A stretch of DNA of 21,749 nt from an uncultured Oscillospiraceae bacterium (GCA_900758315.1 CAAERF010000115.1:1-21749), one strand, 5' to 3'; counted from the stretch's first letter, positions 7,507-13,646 are shown. A program made the numbers and translations. Notes: generated by a model not told the origin, from the letters alone.

Positions 7507-7830
7507 TTAGTAGCCTTCTTTGCGAACCCTGGCCTCAACCCGCTCCATGAGCCAGGCCTTTCCGCAGAAGCGGATGTCCTTGAGGTAGCTGGCGGCTGTG
7601 CTGTTGAAGCAGCAGGCTCCCTCTTGGTAGATCTCGGTGGTGGCCATTTCGTAGATCGTGGCGACCAGGCCGTCATGATCGGCAAGCTCGGCCTTGGCTG
7701 CGCGATACTCGTCGCTGTCCTCGGCATTGTCCATGAGGGCGTTCTCGAGGCCGCCGATGTGCCAGTAGGCGGCGTACTTGATGTTGTAAAAGGCTTTCTT
7801 CTGGCGGGCGTTCATTTCGGATACTTTCAT
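7507..7830 (-). CDS. Conserved hypothetical accessory protein
   Basis: This 107-residue soluble protein starts MKVSEMNARQKKAFYNIKYA and has no membrane segment or catalytic motif I can identify. It is helix-rich, with an acidic middle (ALMDNAEDSDEYRAAKAELA) and a basic C-terminus (ERVEARVRKEGY), and has two cysteines side by side near residue 74 (GACCFN). The ATG at 7830 follows TAGGAGGA with an 8-nt spacer. An in-frame GTG further upstream (7872) belongs to the repeated leader and has no ribosome site. It is the last gene of the accessory island: the 88-bp repeat A lies just upstream and a terminator just downstream. I recall similar small proteins on clostridial mobile elements but cannot name a function. 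Confidence 0.8.
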   Translation of the reverse strand: MKVSEMNARQKKAFYNIKYAAYWHIGGLENALMDNAEDSDEYRAAKAELADHDGLVATIYEMATTEIYQEGACCFNSTAASYLKDIRFCGKAWLMERVEARVRKEGY

Positions 7831-7869
7831 GGTGGTTCCTCCTAAAGTTGATGTGTCCCTTTCGGTGTA

Positions 7870-7957
7870 CACATATTCGCTCTACCAGGGCGAAATAGCA
7901 AGTCATTTCGGAGGCATAATGTACACAAAGATACTGGCCGTATACTGTGCGAATTAC
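7870..7957 (-). repeat. 88-bp noncoding element, copy A
   Basis: First of three same-length copies (A, B, C). On the minus strand it opens with GTAATTCGCACAG, carries ATGCCTCCGAAATGACTTGC in the middle and ends with AGAGCGAATATGTG, which is identical in all three copies. It lies between a hairpin and the gene at 7507-7830, and overlaps the 8-bp palindrome GTGTACAC at its downstream edge. It is probably a promoter/operator or structured leader. No confident -35/-10 pair could be set. Confidence 0.8.
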
Positions 7958-7968
7958 AGCGGTACACG

Positions 7969-7996
7969 AGCAAAAGAGCCATCCGGCTCCCTTGCT
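7969..7996 (-). terminator. Stem-loop terminator after the 8013-8375 gene
   Basis: A 12-bp stem with a GGAT loop (7996-7985 and 7980-7969) includes two G-U pairs that form only in the minus-strand RNA. The descending arm contains CTCTTTTGCT, so the T tract is partly inside the stem. It starts 16 nt after the upstream stop codon. Confidence 0.6.
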
Positions 7997-8012
7997 GTGA
8001 TGGGGAAGAAAG

Positions 8013-8375
8013 TTAACCTCGAACCATGCGAATGGCGGGGATTTTGGCCCTCTTGCCTGTCTGCCAGTCGGTGTAGGTAGCGTTGACCTCGGTGATGCCT
8101 GCCATCTTGAAGCCATGCTTCTCGAATGCCGCCAGGGTGGGAATCAGCCCGGAGAAGGTGCTGCTGATGGTGAACTCGGTGATGTCGTTCTCCTGGAAGG
8201 TCTCGGCGATGGGGTCGATGTCCTCATCCCAAATGACCTCGGAGAAGTCGATGAGGTCGTTTCCGGCGTCCTCGCTGCGGCGGTAAGCCCAGAAGGCGGT
8301 AGGATTGATGCCCTCAGTGCGGATGTCCTTGACCTGGTTGGCGATTGCGTTCTCGAAAGCGTTAATTTTCTTCAT
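8013..8375 (-). CDS. Conserved hypothetical accessory protein
   Basis: This 120-residue protein starts MKKINAFENAIANQVKDIRT. It shows an acidic middle (EVIWDEDIDPIAETFQENDI), then ITEFTISSTFSGLIPTLAAF near residues 70-90, which reads like an alpha/beta fold with a switch-like loop, and ends in a basic strand KRAKIPAIRMVRG. No catalytic motif is evident. The ATG at 8375 follows CGGAGGAAACCACC. As with the 7507-7830 gene, an in-frame GTG in the leader would add MYTER..., but it has no ribosome site. Repeat B sits immediately upstream and a hairpin immediately downstream, so the gene looks like a self-contained cassette. I believe relatives occur on clostridial mobile elements; the function is unknown. 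Confidence 0.8.
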   Translation of the reverse strand: MKKINAFENAIANQVKDIRTEGINPTAFWAYRRSEDAGNDLIDFSEVIWDEDIDPIAETFQENDITEFTISSTFSGLIPTLAAFEKHGFKMAGITEVNATYTDWQTGKRAKIPAIRMVRG

Positions 8376-8417
8376 GGTGGTTTCCTCCGTTTTTCGTTTG
8401 TTTTCCCTTTCGGTGTA

Positions 8418-8505
8418 CACATATTCGCTCTGAATCCCTATAATAGCAAGTCAATTTGAAGCCATATATGTACCAAACTATCCGACGGAAAACTGTGTAT
8501 ATTAC
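8418..8505 (-). repeat. 88-bp noncoding element, copy B
   Basis: This copy matches copy A in length and at both ends. It starts inside the stop codon of the 8502-8774 gene (GTAAT) and ends with AGAGCGAATATGTG. Its middle has ATTGACTTGCTATTATAGGG, which contains the extended -10-like TGC TATTAT. It is followed by the same GTGTACACCGAAAGGGA segment as copy A. Confidence 0.8.
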
Positions 8506-8774
8506 GGTTCTTTGTACACCGCCATCATGATCCGAATGCCGAGCCGGAAGCCCGTCTTGAAGCTGTCGCAGGAAAGCAGGGCCTCCATATCGGCGCGGTT
8601 GGAGAGGTACTGATCGAGTAAGGATCGGGTTTCCTCGTCAAGCCGCTCCTCAAGGATATCGCTGAGCTGGCTCATTTTCTGGTTCAGGCTGCGTAATTCC
8701 TCTATGTGGCCGGGGCAGTCTTCCCAGGGGTTGATTTTGCCGTAGAACAGATCTTCCAGAATATCACCGGGCAT
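8502..8774 (-). CDS. DUF6809-like small protein
   Basis: This 90-residue helical protein begins MPGDILEDLFYGKINPWED and continues with a predicted long helix (HIEELRSLNQKMSQLSDILE) and a C-terminal SFKTGFRLGIRIMMAVYKEP. The LEDL-Y-G.I.P.E opening with a later FK.GF.LG..M segment resembles the DUF6809 group of short proteins found in clostridial phages and conjugative elements, whose role is unknown. The ATG at 8774 overlaps the end of the DUF4314 gene by 11 nt and uses a GGTGA site. Repeat B starts within its stop codon. Confidence 0.75.
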   Translation of the reverse strand: MPGDILEDLFYGKINPWEDCPGHIEELRSLNQKMSQLSDILEERLDEETRSLLDQYLSNRADMEALLSCDSFKTGFRLGIRIMMAVYKEP

Positions 8775-9003
8775 CTTTGTCACCGACCTTTCTGCAAACG
8801 TCAGCGCCATAGGCCACGCTCAAGCCGCATCCGTTGTCCCAGGCAACCATGATGCTGCCAATGTCATCGACGCCTTTCACGGTGCCTTTTGTGCCGATGG
8901 GAGGGGCCTGCGGATCGTCCATCCGCACCAATTCCACCCGGGTGCCAGCCGGATACTGGCGGCGGAGCACTTCGACAACAGCCTTACTCGGAAACCGCAT
9001 CAT
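8764..9003 (-). CDS. DUF4314-like protein
   Basis: This 79-residue protein has the pattern YPAGTRVELVRMDDPQAPPI, then GTKGTVKGVDDIGSIMVAWD, then NGCGLSVAYGADVCRKV. It matches the small beta-barrel DUF4314 family, common in phages and mobile elements of Clostridia and without a proven function (an SH3-like or RNA/DNA-binding fold is often suspected). Two tandem ATGs occur at 9003 and 9000 behind GGGGGTGG, so the exact start is uncertain by one codon. It overlaps both neighbours, so the three genes (8984, 8764, 8502) form one translation-coupled unit. Confidence 0.85.
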   Translation of the reverse strand: MMRFPSKAVVEVLRRQYPAGTRVELVRMDDPQAPPIGTKGTVKGVDDIGSIMVAWDNGCGLSVAYGADVCRKVGDKDAR

Positions 9004-9682
9004 CCGCCACCCCCTTCTTCGTGCCGGACCGGAAGGCGCTCGATCCGGTCAGGTTGCGGAGCAGAATCTTCCGCTGGGTTTTATACTCGCTTCCGATGAA
9101 GCCCAGGCGGAGGAGGAAGCAGCGGAAAGCGTACTTCTCGTTGTCCACCGGCTTTTCCGTAGCCGTAATTCGCTTGGCATTCTTAGCCGTTGCACAGAGG
9201 TTGGCAATGAAACTCATATAAGTTTGCACCTCATCCGGGGTGAGATCCCGGTGAAACCAGGGGAAAGAAACTCGTTCATCGGTAACCTCCAGCGGCAGGG
9301 CTTCAATGTCCAATGCTTTCTTGATGAGCGTTCCCTTTGCATCCAGCAGACGATTCAGGTTTTCCAGAGCCATATCGGAGAAGCCGTCCCTGGGCAGGGA
9401 GACTGTCAGGCCTGACTCATCGGCAGCAGGCTGTTCCGGTTCCTGTTTCTCGCCTTCGTAGGAAAAGCCTGCGGCGGTCAGGGCGGCCAGAACCGCATCA
9501 ATGGTTTCCTGCGATGTGCGTTCGTCCCAGAGCAGGGTGCCTTCTTTGCTGACCGTCATGTTATCGATGACGTATGCGCAGGTGGGCATGAATTTGTAGA
9601 CTGCCTTCATGTTGACAGTGTCGGAAATGATGCTGACCATCTCTTTCCGCTGGGTTCCGGTAACGTCGAATTTTAGTTCCAT
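8984..9682 (-). CDS. Conserved hypothetical protein ('virulence-related' family name)
   Basis: This 232-residue protein starts MELKFDVTGTQRKEMVSIIS with a central segment of about 40 low-complexity acidic residues (EGEKQEPEQPAADES) that links two domains. The N-terminal domain contains AVYKFMPTCAYVIDN and the C-terminal domain has SFPWFHRDLTPDEVQTYMSF and KYAFRCFLLRLGFIGSEYKT followed by a basic tail. Proteins with this layout are often annotated 'virulence-related protein' in gut Clostridia, but I know of no demonstrated role. The start is strong: AAAGGAGG then 8 nt to the ATG at 9682. Repeat C precedes it, and it is the first gene of a three-gene overlapping set. Confidence 0.75.
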   Translation of the reverse strand: MELKFDVTGTQRKEMVSIISDTVNMKAVYKFMPTCAYVIDNMTVSKEGTLLWDERTSQETIDAVLAALTAAGFSYEGEKQEPEQPAADESGLTVSLPRDGFSDMALENLNRLLDAKGTLIKKALDIEALPLEVTDERVSFPWFHRDLTPDEVQTYMSFIANLCATAKNAKRITATEKPVDNEKYAFRCFLLRLGFIGSEYKTQRKILLRNLTGSSAFRSGTKKGVADDAVSE

Positions 9683-9710
9683 ATGGGAATCCTCCTTTGT
9701 TTTTGGTAGT

Positions 9711-9798
9711 CACATATTCGCTCTGAAAGCACAGATTATCAAGTTATTTCGGAGGCATAAATCTGACAAAGATAAGCCTTGAGAGCAGTGTGAATTAC
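9711..9798 (-). repeat. 88-bp noncoding element, copy C
   Basis: This copy begins 4 nt after the methyltransferase stop codon and ends in AGAGCGAATATGTG. It shares GTAATTC.CAC, TATCTTTG and ATGCCTCCGAAAT.ACTTG with copy A. It lacks the GTGTACAC palindrome that follows copies A and B (GTGACTACC instead). Confidence 0.8.
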
Positions 9799-9801
9799 CA
9801 A

Positions 9802-11043
9802 TTATGCCATAGAGGATTCCAAGTCGACTTCATCATATCGATAGGTCAATCCATCCCGCTGGACAGAGACACCCTCGGCGCTGCCGACCTGCTCGATGTA
9901 CCGCTTCACAATGACATCGCAGAACTTCTCGTCCAGTTCGATGATTCGGCAGACGCGGTCAGTCTGTTCACAGGCGATCAGCGTACTGCCGGAACCACCG
10001 AAGGGGTCCAGCACGATGGCGTTGCTCATGGAAGAGTTTATGATGGGATAGGCCAGGAGCGGAATGGGCTTCATGGTAGGATGGTCGCCGTTCTTCTTGG
10101 GCTTGTCGAACTCCCAGATGGTGGATTCTTTGCGCCCGGTGTACCACTGGTGCTTGCCTTTCTTCTTCCACCCGTACAGAACCGGCTCGTGCTGCCACTG
10201 GTAGGGAGAGCGGCCCAGAACCAGGGACTGCTTTTTCCAGATACAGCAGCCGGACAAATAAAAACCCGCATCGGCAAACGCTCTGCGGAAGTTCAGCCCC
10301 TCGGTGTCCGCGTGGAACACATAGATGCTGCCGTCATCCGCCAGCACCTGCTCCATGCAGGTGAACGCATCCAGAAGGAACTGATAGAACTTTTCGGATG
10401 CCATGTTGTCGTTTTTGATTTTCCCGGCGGAACCCTCATAGTTCACATTGTACGGAGGGTCAGTGATGATGAGGTTCGCCTTGGTACCGCCCATCAGGGT
10501 TTCATATGTTTCTGCGCGGGTAGCGTCCCCGCAGACCAGGCGGTGACGGCCCAGCGTCCACACATCCCCCGGTTTGGTGATGGTGGGCTTCTGAAGTTCC
10601 GCATCAACATCGAAATCATCCTCTTTGACACCGTCCTTCAGGGTGTCCTTGAAGAGCGCGTCGATCTCGGCAGGCTCAAAGCCGGTAAGGGATACATCAA
10701 AATCCGCGCCCTGCAGATCAGCAATCAGCAGAGCCAGCTTGTCCTTATCCCAGTCGCCGGAGATTTTGTTAAGGGCGATGTTGAGGGCCTTTTCTTTGTC
10801 CTCGTCCAGTTCCACCACCACGCACTCCACCTCGGAGATGCCCATGTCGATGAGTACCTTGAGCCGCTGGTGACCGCCGACCACGCGCCCGGTGGCTTTA
10901 TTCCAGATGACCGGCTCCACATAGCCGAACTGCTCGATGGAGCGTTTCAGCTTTTCATATTCCGGATCACCTGGCTTCAGGTCTTTGCGGGGGTTATAGT
11001 CAGCCGGGAGTAGCTCCTTTACATTTTTCTTCTCAATGTTCAT
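9802..11043 (-). CDS. ParB-like/DNA adenine or cytosine-N4 methyltransferase fusion
   Basis: This 413-residue protein has an N-terminal ParB/Srx-like domain (VGGHQRLKVL, about 55-64; preceded by NPRK at 17-20) and a C-terminal amino-methyltransferase. The catalytic motif IV TDPPYNVNY is at 194-202 and the SAM-binding motif I LDPFGGSGSTL at 345-355, with HPTMKP at 321-326. Motif IV preceding motif I fits the beta-class order. It should methylate the phage genome, masking it from host restriction or marking it for packaging or replication. ATG 11043 overlaps the SAM synthetase stop as ATGA, so the pair is translationally coupled. The in-frame GTG at 11055 is less likely. Confidence 0.92.
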   Translation of the reverse strand: MNIEKKNVKELLPADYNPRKDLKPGDPEYEKLKRSIEQFGYVEPVIWNKATGRVVGGHQRLKVLIDMGISEVECVVVELDEDKEKALNIALNKISGDWDKDKLALLIADLQGADFDVSLTGFEPAEIDALFKDTLKDGVKEDDFDVDAELQKPTITKPGDVWTLGRHRLVCGDATRAETYETLMGGTKANLIITDPPYNVNYEGSAGKIKNDNMASEKFYQFLLDAFTCMEQVLADDGSIYVFHADTEGLNFRRAFADAGFYLSGCCIWKKQSLVLGRSPYQWQHEPVLYGWKKKGKHQWYTGRKESTIWEFDKPKKNGDHPTMKPIPLLAYPIINSSMSNAIVLDPFGGSGSTLIACEQTDRVCRIIELDEKFCDVIVKRYIEQVGSAEGVSVQRDGLTYRYDEVDLESSMA

Positions 11044-11822
11044 ACCAGACCCCACTCAGCAAAAGCCTCGAAACCGCCCACAGAGCGGATGTATTCTCTT
11101 GCTGTTTCTACAATCTCAGGATAAGGAGTGCTGCCGACCATCTCGTCGCCGATGGCGCAGCACAGTTCCACAGGCTTCCCGGTTTTCTGGGCCAGCAGCC
11201 ATGCATAGATGTTGACGGACACATCCGCCTTGGACAGATCCTTGCCGTGCAGACCGCCGCCGGTCACACTGTCGGCCATGTCGCTGCCCAGCTTGCGGTT
11301 GGTGGCTCCGGTGTCCACGTTGGTACCGCCAGTCCAGTCGCCGAGAGGGTTGATCTCAGCGCCGGGATACCAGCATTCCAGTTCGTCCGCGTCCGCGTTG
11401 CTCTGACAGACAATCAGGCGGATGCCATCCAGAATGTACTTGCCGTCAGACTCATATTCGTCGTAGATGATATGAGCAATATGAGAGAGGGTTTTCTGCT
11501 CCTCGGTCACTGGCATTCCCTTGAAGATGCCGTTATCGCCGCACCGGATGCCGTCCGCCTGGTTCTCAGAAAGATGGGCATCCTGCGGCACTTCTACATA
11601 ATCCACCTCATGCCATCCGGCAATGCGGTAGACCGCAGCCACCACAACCTCCGTGGGGATATGCACCGAGGTTTCCGCGATGATATGGCATTTGCCGTGG
11701 CCGAGCAGAACTTCCACGGCGATTCTGGGGTCATGCTCTTTGGTGTATGCGTAATCCACCAGGGCACCGGCGATGCGGTCGGCCAGCTTGTCCGGGTGGG
11801 AAGGGTTCACTTTCTCAAACAT
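11040..11822 (-). CDS. metK: Minimal phage S-adenosylmethionine synthetase
   Basis: This 260-residue protein retains the MetK active-site set in order: SHPDK (8-12), E37, E50, CGDNG (94-98, the GAGDQG motif), VDTGATNRK (169-177) and GGGLHGKDLSKAD (188-200, with K194, K198, D200). Cellular enzymes are about 380-400 residues, so roughly 120 are missing, mainly between the GDNG and VDTG motifs and at the C-terminus. It would make SAM from ATP and methionine. The coupled methyltransferase immediately downstream is the obvious consumer. The ATG follows AAAGGA, 9 nt away, immediately after the small terminase stop. Motif preservation indicates function rather than decay. Confidence 0.85.
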   Translation of the reverse strand: MFEKVNPSHPDKLADRIAGALVDYAYTKEHDPRIAVEVLLGHGKCHIIAETSVHIPTEVVVAAVYRIAGWHEVDYVEVPQDAHLSENQADGIRCGDNGIFKGMPVTEEQKTLSHIAHIIYDEYESDGKYILDGIRLIVCQSNADADELECWYPGAEINPLGDWTGGTNVDTGATNRKLGSDMADSVTGGGLHGKDLSKADVSVNIYAWLLAQKTGKPVELCCAIGDEMVGSTPYPEIVETAREYIRSVGGFEAFAEWGLV

Positions 11823-12368
11823 TCACATCGTTCCTTTCCTTGCGCGAAGCAATCGTTCCATGACATCGTCCTGGGGATTGACACCGCCGTATTCTCCGGT
11901 ACAGTTCTCCCGGACGATCTGATAGATTTCCGACCACAGGCGGTTTGCCTGGGTCATGTATTTATCCGCGATCGCCACATAGGGGGACTGGATCGCCGCC
12001 CCAGTGGTAGGGTGCTTTGCCAGGAAGCCCAGTTCGCTGGTGATGGACTCGCACTGAATCCACCGGGCGCTGGCCATGGCATAGCGTTCAATGAGCTGCG
12101 GTGAAACAAGCGCCGCACAGCCGCGCTCCGCCAGCCATTTCCACATATTTTCATAGATTTCTGCGGCACAGAGAGTAGAACCATCTTTCTGCCGGGCAGA
12201 CAGAAACTCAGACGGCTTCGGCATCTCCTGACCCTCGAGGTCAGCCGCGCTGTCACCAAAGTCGATAACAGTCAGCGGTCGTCTGCCTGGATTGCCGTCC
12301 GCAATCTTGTCCGCAATGGCCTTTTTCGGCCTGCCTCCGGTGCCTGGTTTGGGTCCTCGCTGGCCCAT
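11823..12368 (-). CDS. terS: Terminase small subunit, P27 family
   Basis: This 181-residue DNA-recognition subunit begins MGQRGPKPGTGGRPKKAIAD, a basic Gly/Lys-rich N-terminus typical of P27-type small terminases. It continues with a proline-rich linker (LEGQEMPKPSEFLSARQKDG) and a helical domain ending QANRLWSEIYQIVRENCTGE. It binds the packaging site and loads the large subunit. The ATG at 12368 follows AGGTGA; an in-frame GTG lies 9 nt upstream. It precedes the SAM synthetase with no gap, so terminase, SAM synthesis and methylation genes share one operon. The large subunit is not adjacent. Confidence 0.9.
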   Translation of the reverse strand: MGQRGPKPGTGGRPKKAIADKIADGNPGRRPLTVIDFGDSAADLEGQEMPKPSEFLSARQKDGSTLCAAEIYENMWKWLAERGCAALVSPQLIERYAMASARWIQCESITSELGFLAKHPTTGAAIQSPYVAIADKYMTQANRLWSEIYQIVRENCTGEYGGVNPQDDVMERLLRARKGTM

Positions 12369-12377
12369 TTTCGTCAC

Positions 12378-12487
12378 CTGCCTTCCTGCCGGGGGCTATT
12401 CCCCCGAAAACTTTTGCGATTTCGCGCACGCGACCCCACGCCCGTTCCCCAGGAGGAAGGCCGTAGAGATTTTGACCGCCCCTGGGG
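12378..12487 (-). other. Noncoding spacer between HNH gene and terS, candidate packaging site
   Basis: This 110-nt stretch has no start with a ribosome site. It holds a perfect 6-bp hairpin with a 5-nt loop (CGGGGG/CCCCCG, 12390-12406) just before the small terminase ribosome site, and a GCGTGCGCGA stretch near 12424-12435. HNH endonuclease, cos site and small terminase are often adjacent in HK97-like phages, so a cos or other packaging sequence is plausible here but unproven. Confidence 0.4.
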
Positions 12488-12847
12488 TCACCGGTTGTGC
12501 CATCTGTCGCCGCGTTCCGCGTGGATTCTGGCATGACACGGCTTGCAGAGAGCAATCAGATTCTCCCGCGCGTGTGTACCGCCTTCGGACAGAGGCTTGA
12601 TGTGGTGAATTTCCTCCGTCTTGACATAGCGGCCTTCTTTCAGACACAGTTCGCACAGCGGATGGGCAGCGGCGTAGCTGTCGCGGATGCGTTTCCATGC
12701 CCGACCGTACCGGCGCTTGGTTTCCGGGTCGCGGTCATATTTTTCATACCGCTGGGCTTCCAGCTTGGCGTGCTCCTCACAAAATCTGCCGTCTGTCAGC
12801 TTGGGGCAGCCGGGATAGGAGCAGGGACGCTTAGGTTTTCTTGGCAT
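12488..12847 (-). CDS. HNH endonuclease
   Basis: This 119-residue nuclease has an N-terminal zinc-binding half (CSYPGCPKLTDGRFCEEH, 9-26) and a C-terminal HNH domain with CELC (65-68), EIHHIKPLSEGG (79-90; H81, H82), ENL (95-97) and CKPCHARIH (101-109). In cos-type HK97-like phages such a protein works with the terminase to cut DNA at the packaging site. The ATG at 12847 is preceded by GGAGGTGA with a 5-nt spacer. Longer frames upstream cross the terminator and are not used. It is the first gene of the packaging operon and lies 28 nt after the terminator. Confidence 0.93.
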   Translation of the reverse strand: MPRKPKRPCSYPGCPKLTDGRFCEEHAKLEAQRYEKYDRDPETKRRYGRAWKRIRDSYAAAHPLCELCLKEGRYVKTEEIHHIKPLSEGGTHARENLIALCKPCHARIHAERGDRWHNR

Positions 12848-12875
12848 CTGTTCACCTCCATCCAGGTATGAGAAA

Positions 12876-12903
12876 AGCCCCACGGGATTGCTCCCATGAG
12901 GCT
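12876..12903 (-). terminator. Intrinsic terminator upstream of the HNH gene
   Basis: A 12-bp stem around a GCAA tetraloop (12903-12892 and 12887-12876) contains two G-U pairs that form only in the minus-strand transcript. It is followed by CTTTTCTC. Placed between the regulator gene and the packaging operon, it would stop transcripts started at the TATAAT boxes just upstream unless antitermination occurs. Confidence 0.75.
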
Positions 12904-12920
12904 CTCTGCATTTTCTTTGC

Positions 12921-12955
12921 ATTATAATGATATCATAAAGCGGATGTGCATTATA
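12921..12955 (-). promoter_or_regulatory. Paired -10-like boxes and palindrome after the split regulator gene
   Basis: Two exact TATAAT hexamers (12955-12950 and 12926-12921) are each followed by GCA, 29 nt apart. A 10-bp perfect palindrome ATGATATCAT (12936-12927) lies immediately upstream of the second. Neither box has a good -35 at 16-18 nt, as expected if an activator is needed. The first overlaps the regulator's stop codon. Confidence 0.5.
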
Positions 12956-13390
12956 GTGGCTTTTCGTGGCTTCTTTCACTGCCGTCAAGGATCTTCTGCA
13001 CTGCGTCCAAGGCCTTATCGTGCAGCCGGAAGATCCAGCGGCGGTTATGGTAAAGGTTCATGGTGATCTCTTCCCATGTCGCACCGCACAGATACCGCTG
13101 TTCCAGCAGAATGCGCAGTTCCACATCCTCGACCCTGCCGATCACATCCACAATGTCCTTTTTGATCTGAACCAGACGATCCATGTCCGATGCGATCTCG
13201 TTCTGCAGGTCGATGATCTTGCAGACGGCATCCGCCATCCGGGAAGTGCCGCGATTGGGGTTGTGGGCATTCCGGTCATGGTGGCCGTACAGCTGGTGGC
13301 GAGTTCGTTCAGCGACTGTATCTGTTCGGATTTGCTTTTGATCTGCTGATCCAGAAGATAGGCCTGATTCAGAAAATCCTTTGCATTCAT
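12951..13390 (-). pseudogene. DUF1492/ArpU-like late transcription regulator, split by a frameshift
   Basis: Two overlapping frames together read as one regulator of about 145 residues. The first (from ATG 13390) gives MNAKDFLNQAYLLDQQIKSK then SLNELATSCTATMTGMP. The second continues NPNRGTSRMADAVCKIIDLQ and ends with a sigma region 4-like helix-turn-helix (RYLCGATWEEITMNLYHNRR). A -1 change near GGA ATG CCC ACA (about 13263-13275) restores one frame. The second frame's only ATG (13238) has no ribosome site, and no slippery heptamer is seen. ArpU/DUF1492 proteins activate late genes, which fits the location next to the packaging operon. The 5' ATG overlaps the previous stop as ATGA with GGAGGTGG upstream. 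Alternatives are a sequencing error or programmed shifting. Confidence 0.8.
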
Positions 13391-13617
13391 GCCGCCACCT
13401 CCTCGCGCACCATACGGCGGACGGCGGTCATGAGATATTCGCCGTCGAGGTCGGTCAGCATCCCATACCAGCCGGAACGGAAGAACTGTTCCAGGCTGTC
13501 CACTGCGTCAGCGTATTCTTTCTTGTCCGGGTGGCGGTAGTGGTATTTCAGGGCGGTCCGGTAATCTTTTACGGCCAGCTCTACAATGGCGTTGGCTAAT
13601 GCCTGATAAGGCTCCAT
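13387..13617 (-). CDS. Small conserved phage protein
   Basis: This 76-residue protein starts MEPYQALANAIVELAVKDYR and has a middle segment RHPDKKEYADAVDSLEQFFR with SGWYGMLTDLDGEYLM near residues 50-65. I recall this protein type between SNF2 helicase and DUF1492-like genes in clostridial phages, but have no function for it. The start at 13617 has GGAGGT 6 nt upstream. The 3' end overlaps the regulator start by four bases. Confidence 0.75.
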   Translation of the reverse strand: MEPYQALANAIVELAVKDYRTALKYHYRHPDKKEYADAVDSLEQFFRSGWYGMLTDLDGEYLMTAVRRMVREEVAA

Positions 13618-13646
13618 ATTCGTACCTCCGATATTTTGTAATCCTC

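Noticed and set aside
7831..7872. GTG start at 7872 giving an MYTERD extension (also 8420 for the neighbouring gene)
   Set aside because: Both extensions come from the shared GTGTACACCGAAAGGGA leader and have no ribosome site upstream, while the inner ATGs do.
7917..8080. Plus-strand short gene with GGAGG then ATG inside repeat A
   Set aside because: The plus strand reads CGGAGGCATAATG, a convincing-looking start. In copy C the ATG is lost while the GGAGG remains, and in copy B the GGAGG is lost. The frame also runs into the opposite-strand gene, so a protein is unlikely.
9790..11013. A plus-strand open frame of 407 codons starting inside the third repeat
   Set aside because: It is antisense to the ParB-methyltransferase gene. 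The conserved motifs are all on the minus strand.
12397..12698. Extra minus-strand frames around the HNH gene
   Set aside because: They overlap the HNH gene in another frame, with Arg/Pro/Ser-rich translation and no ribosome site.
12955..12988. TTGACG (12988-12983) as the -35 for TATAAT at 12955
   Set aside because: The spacing is 27 nt, too long for a sigma-70 type promoter.
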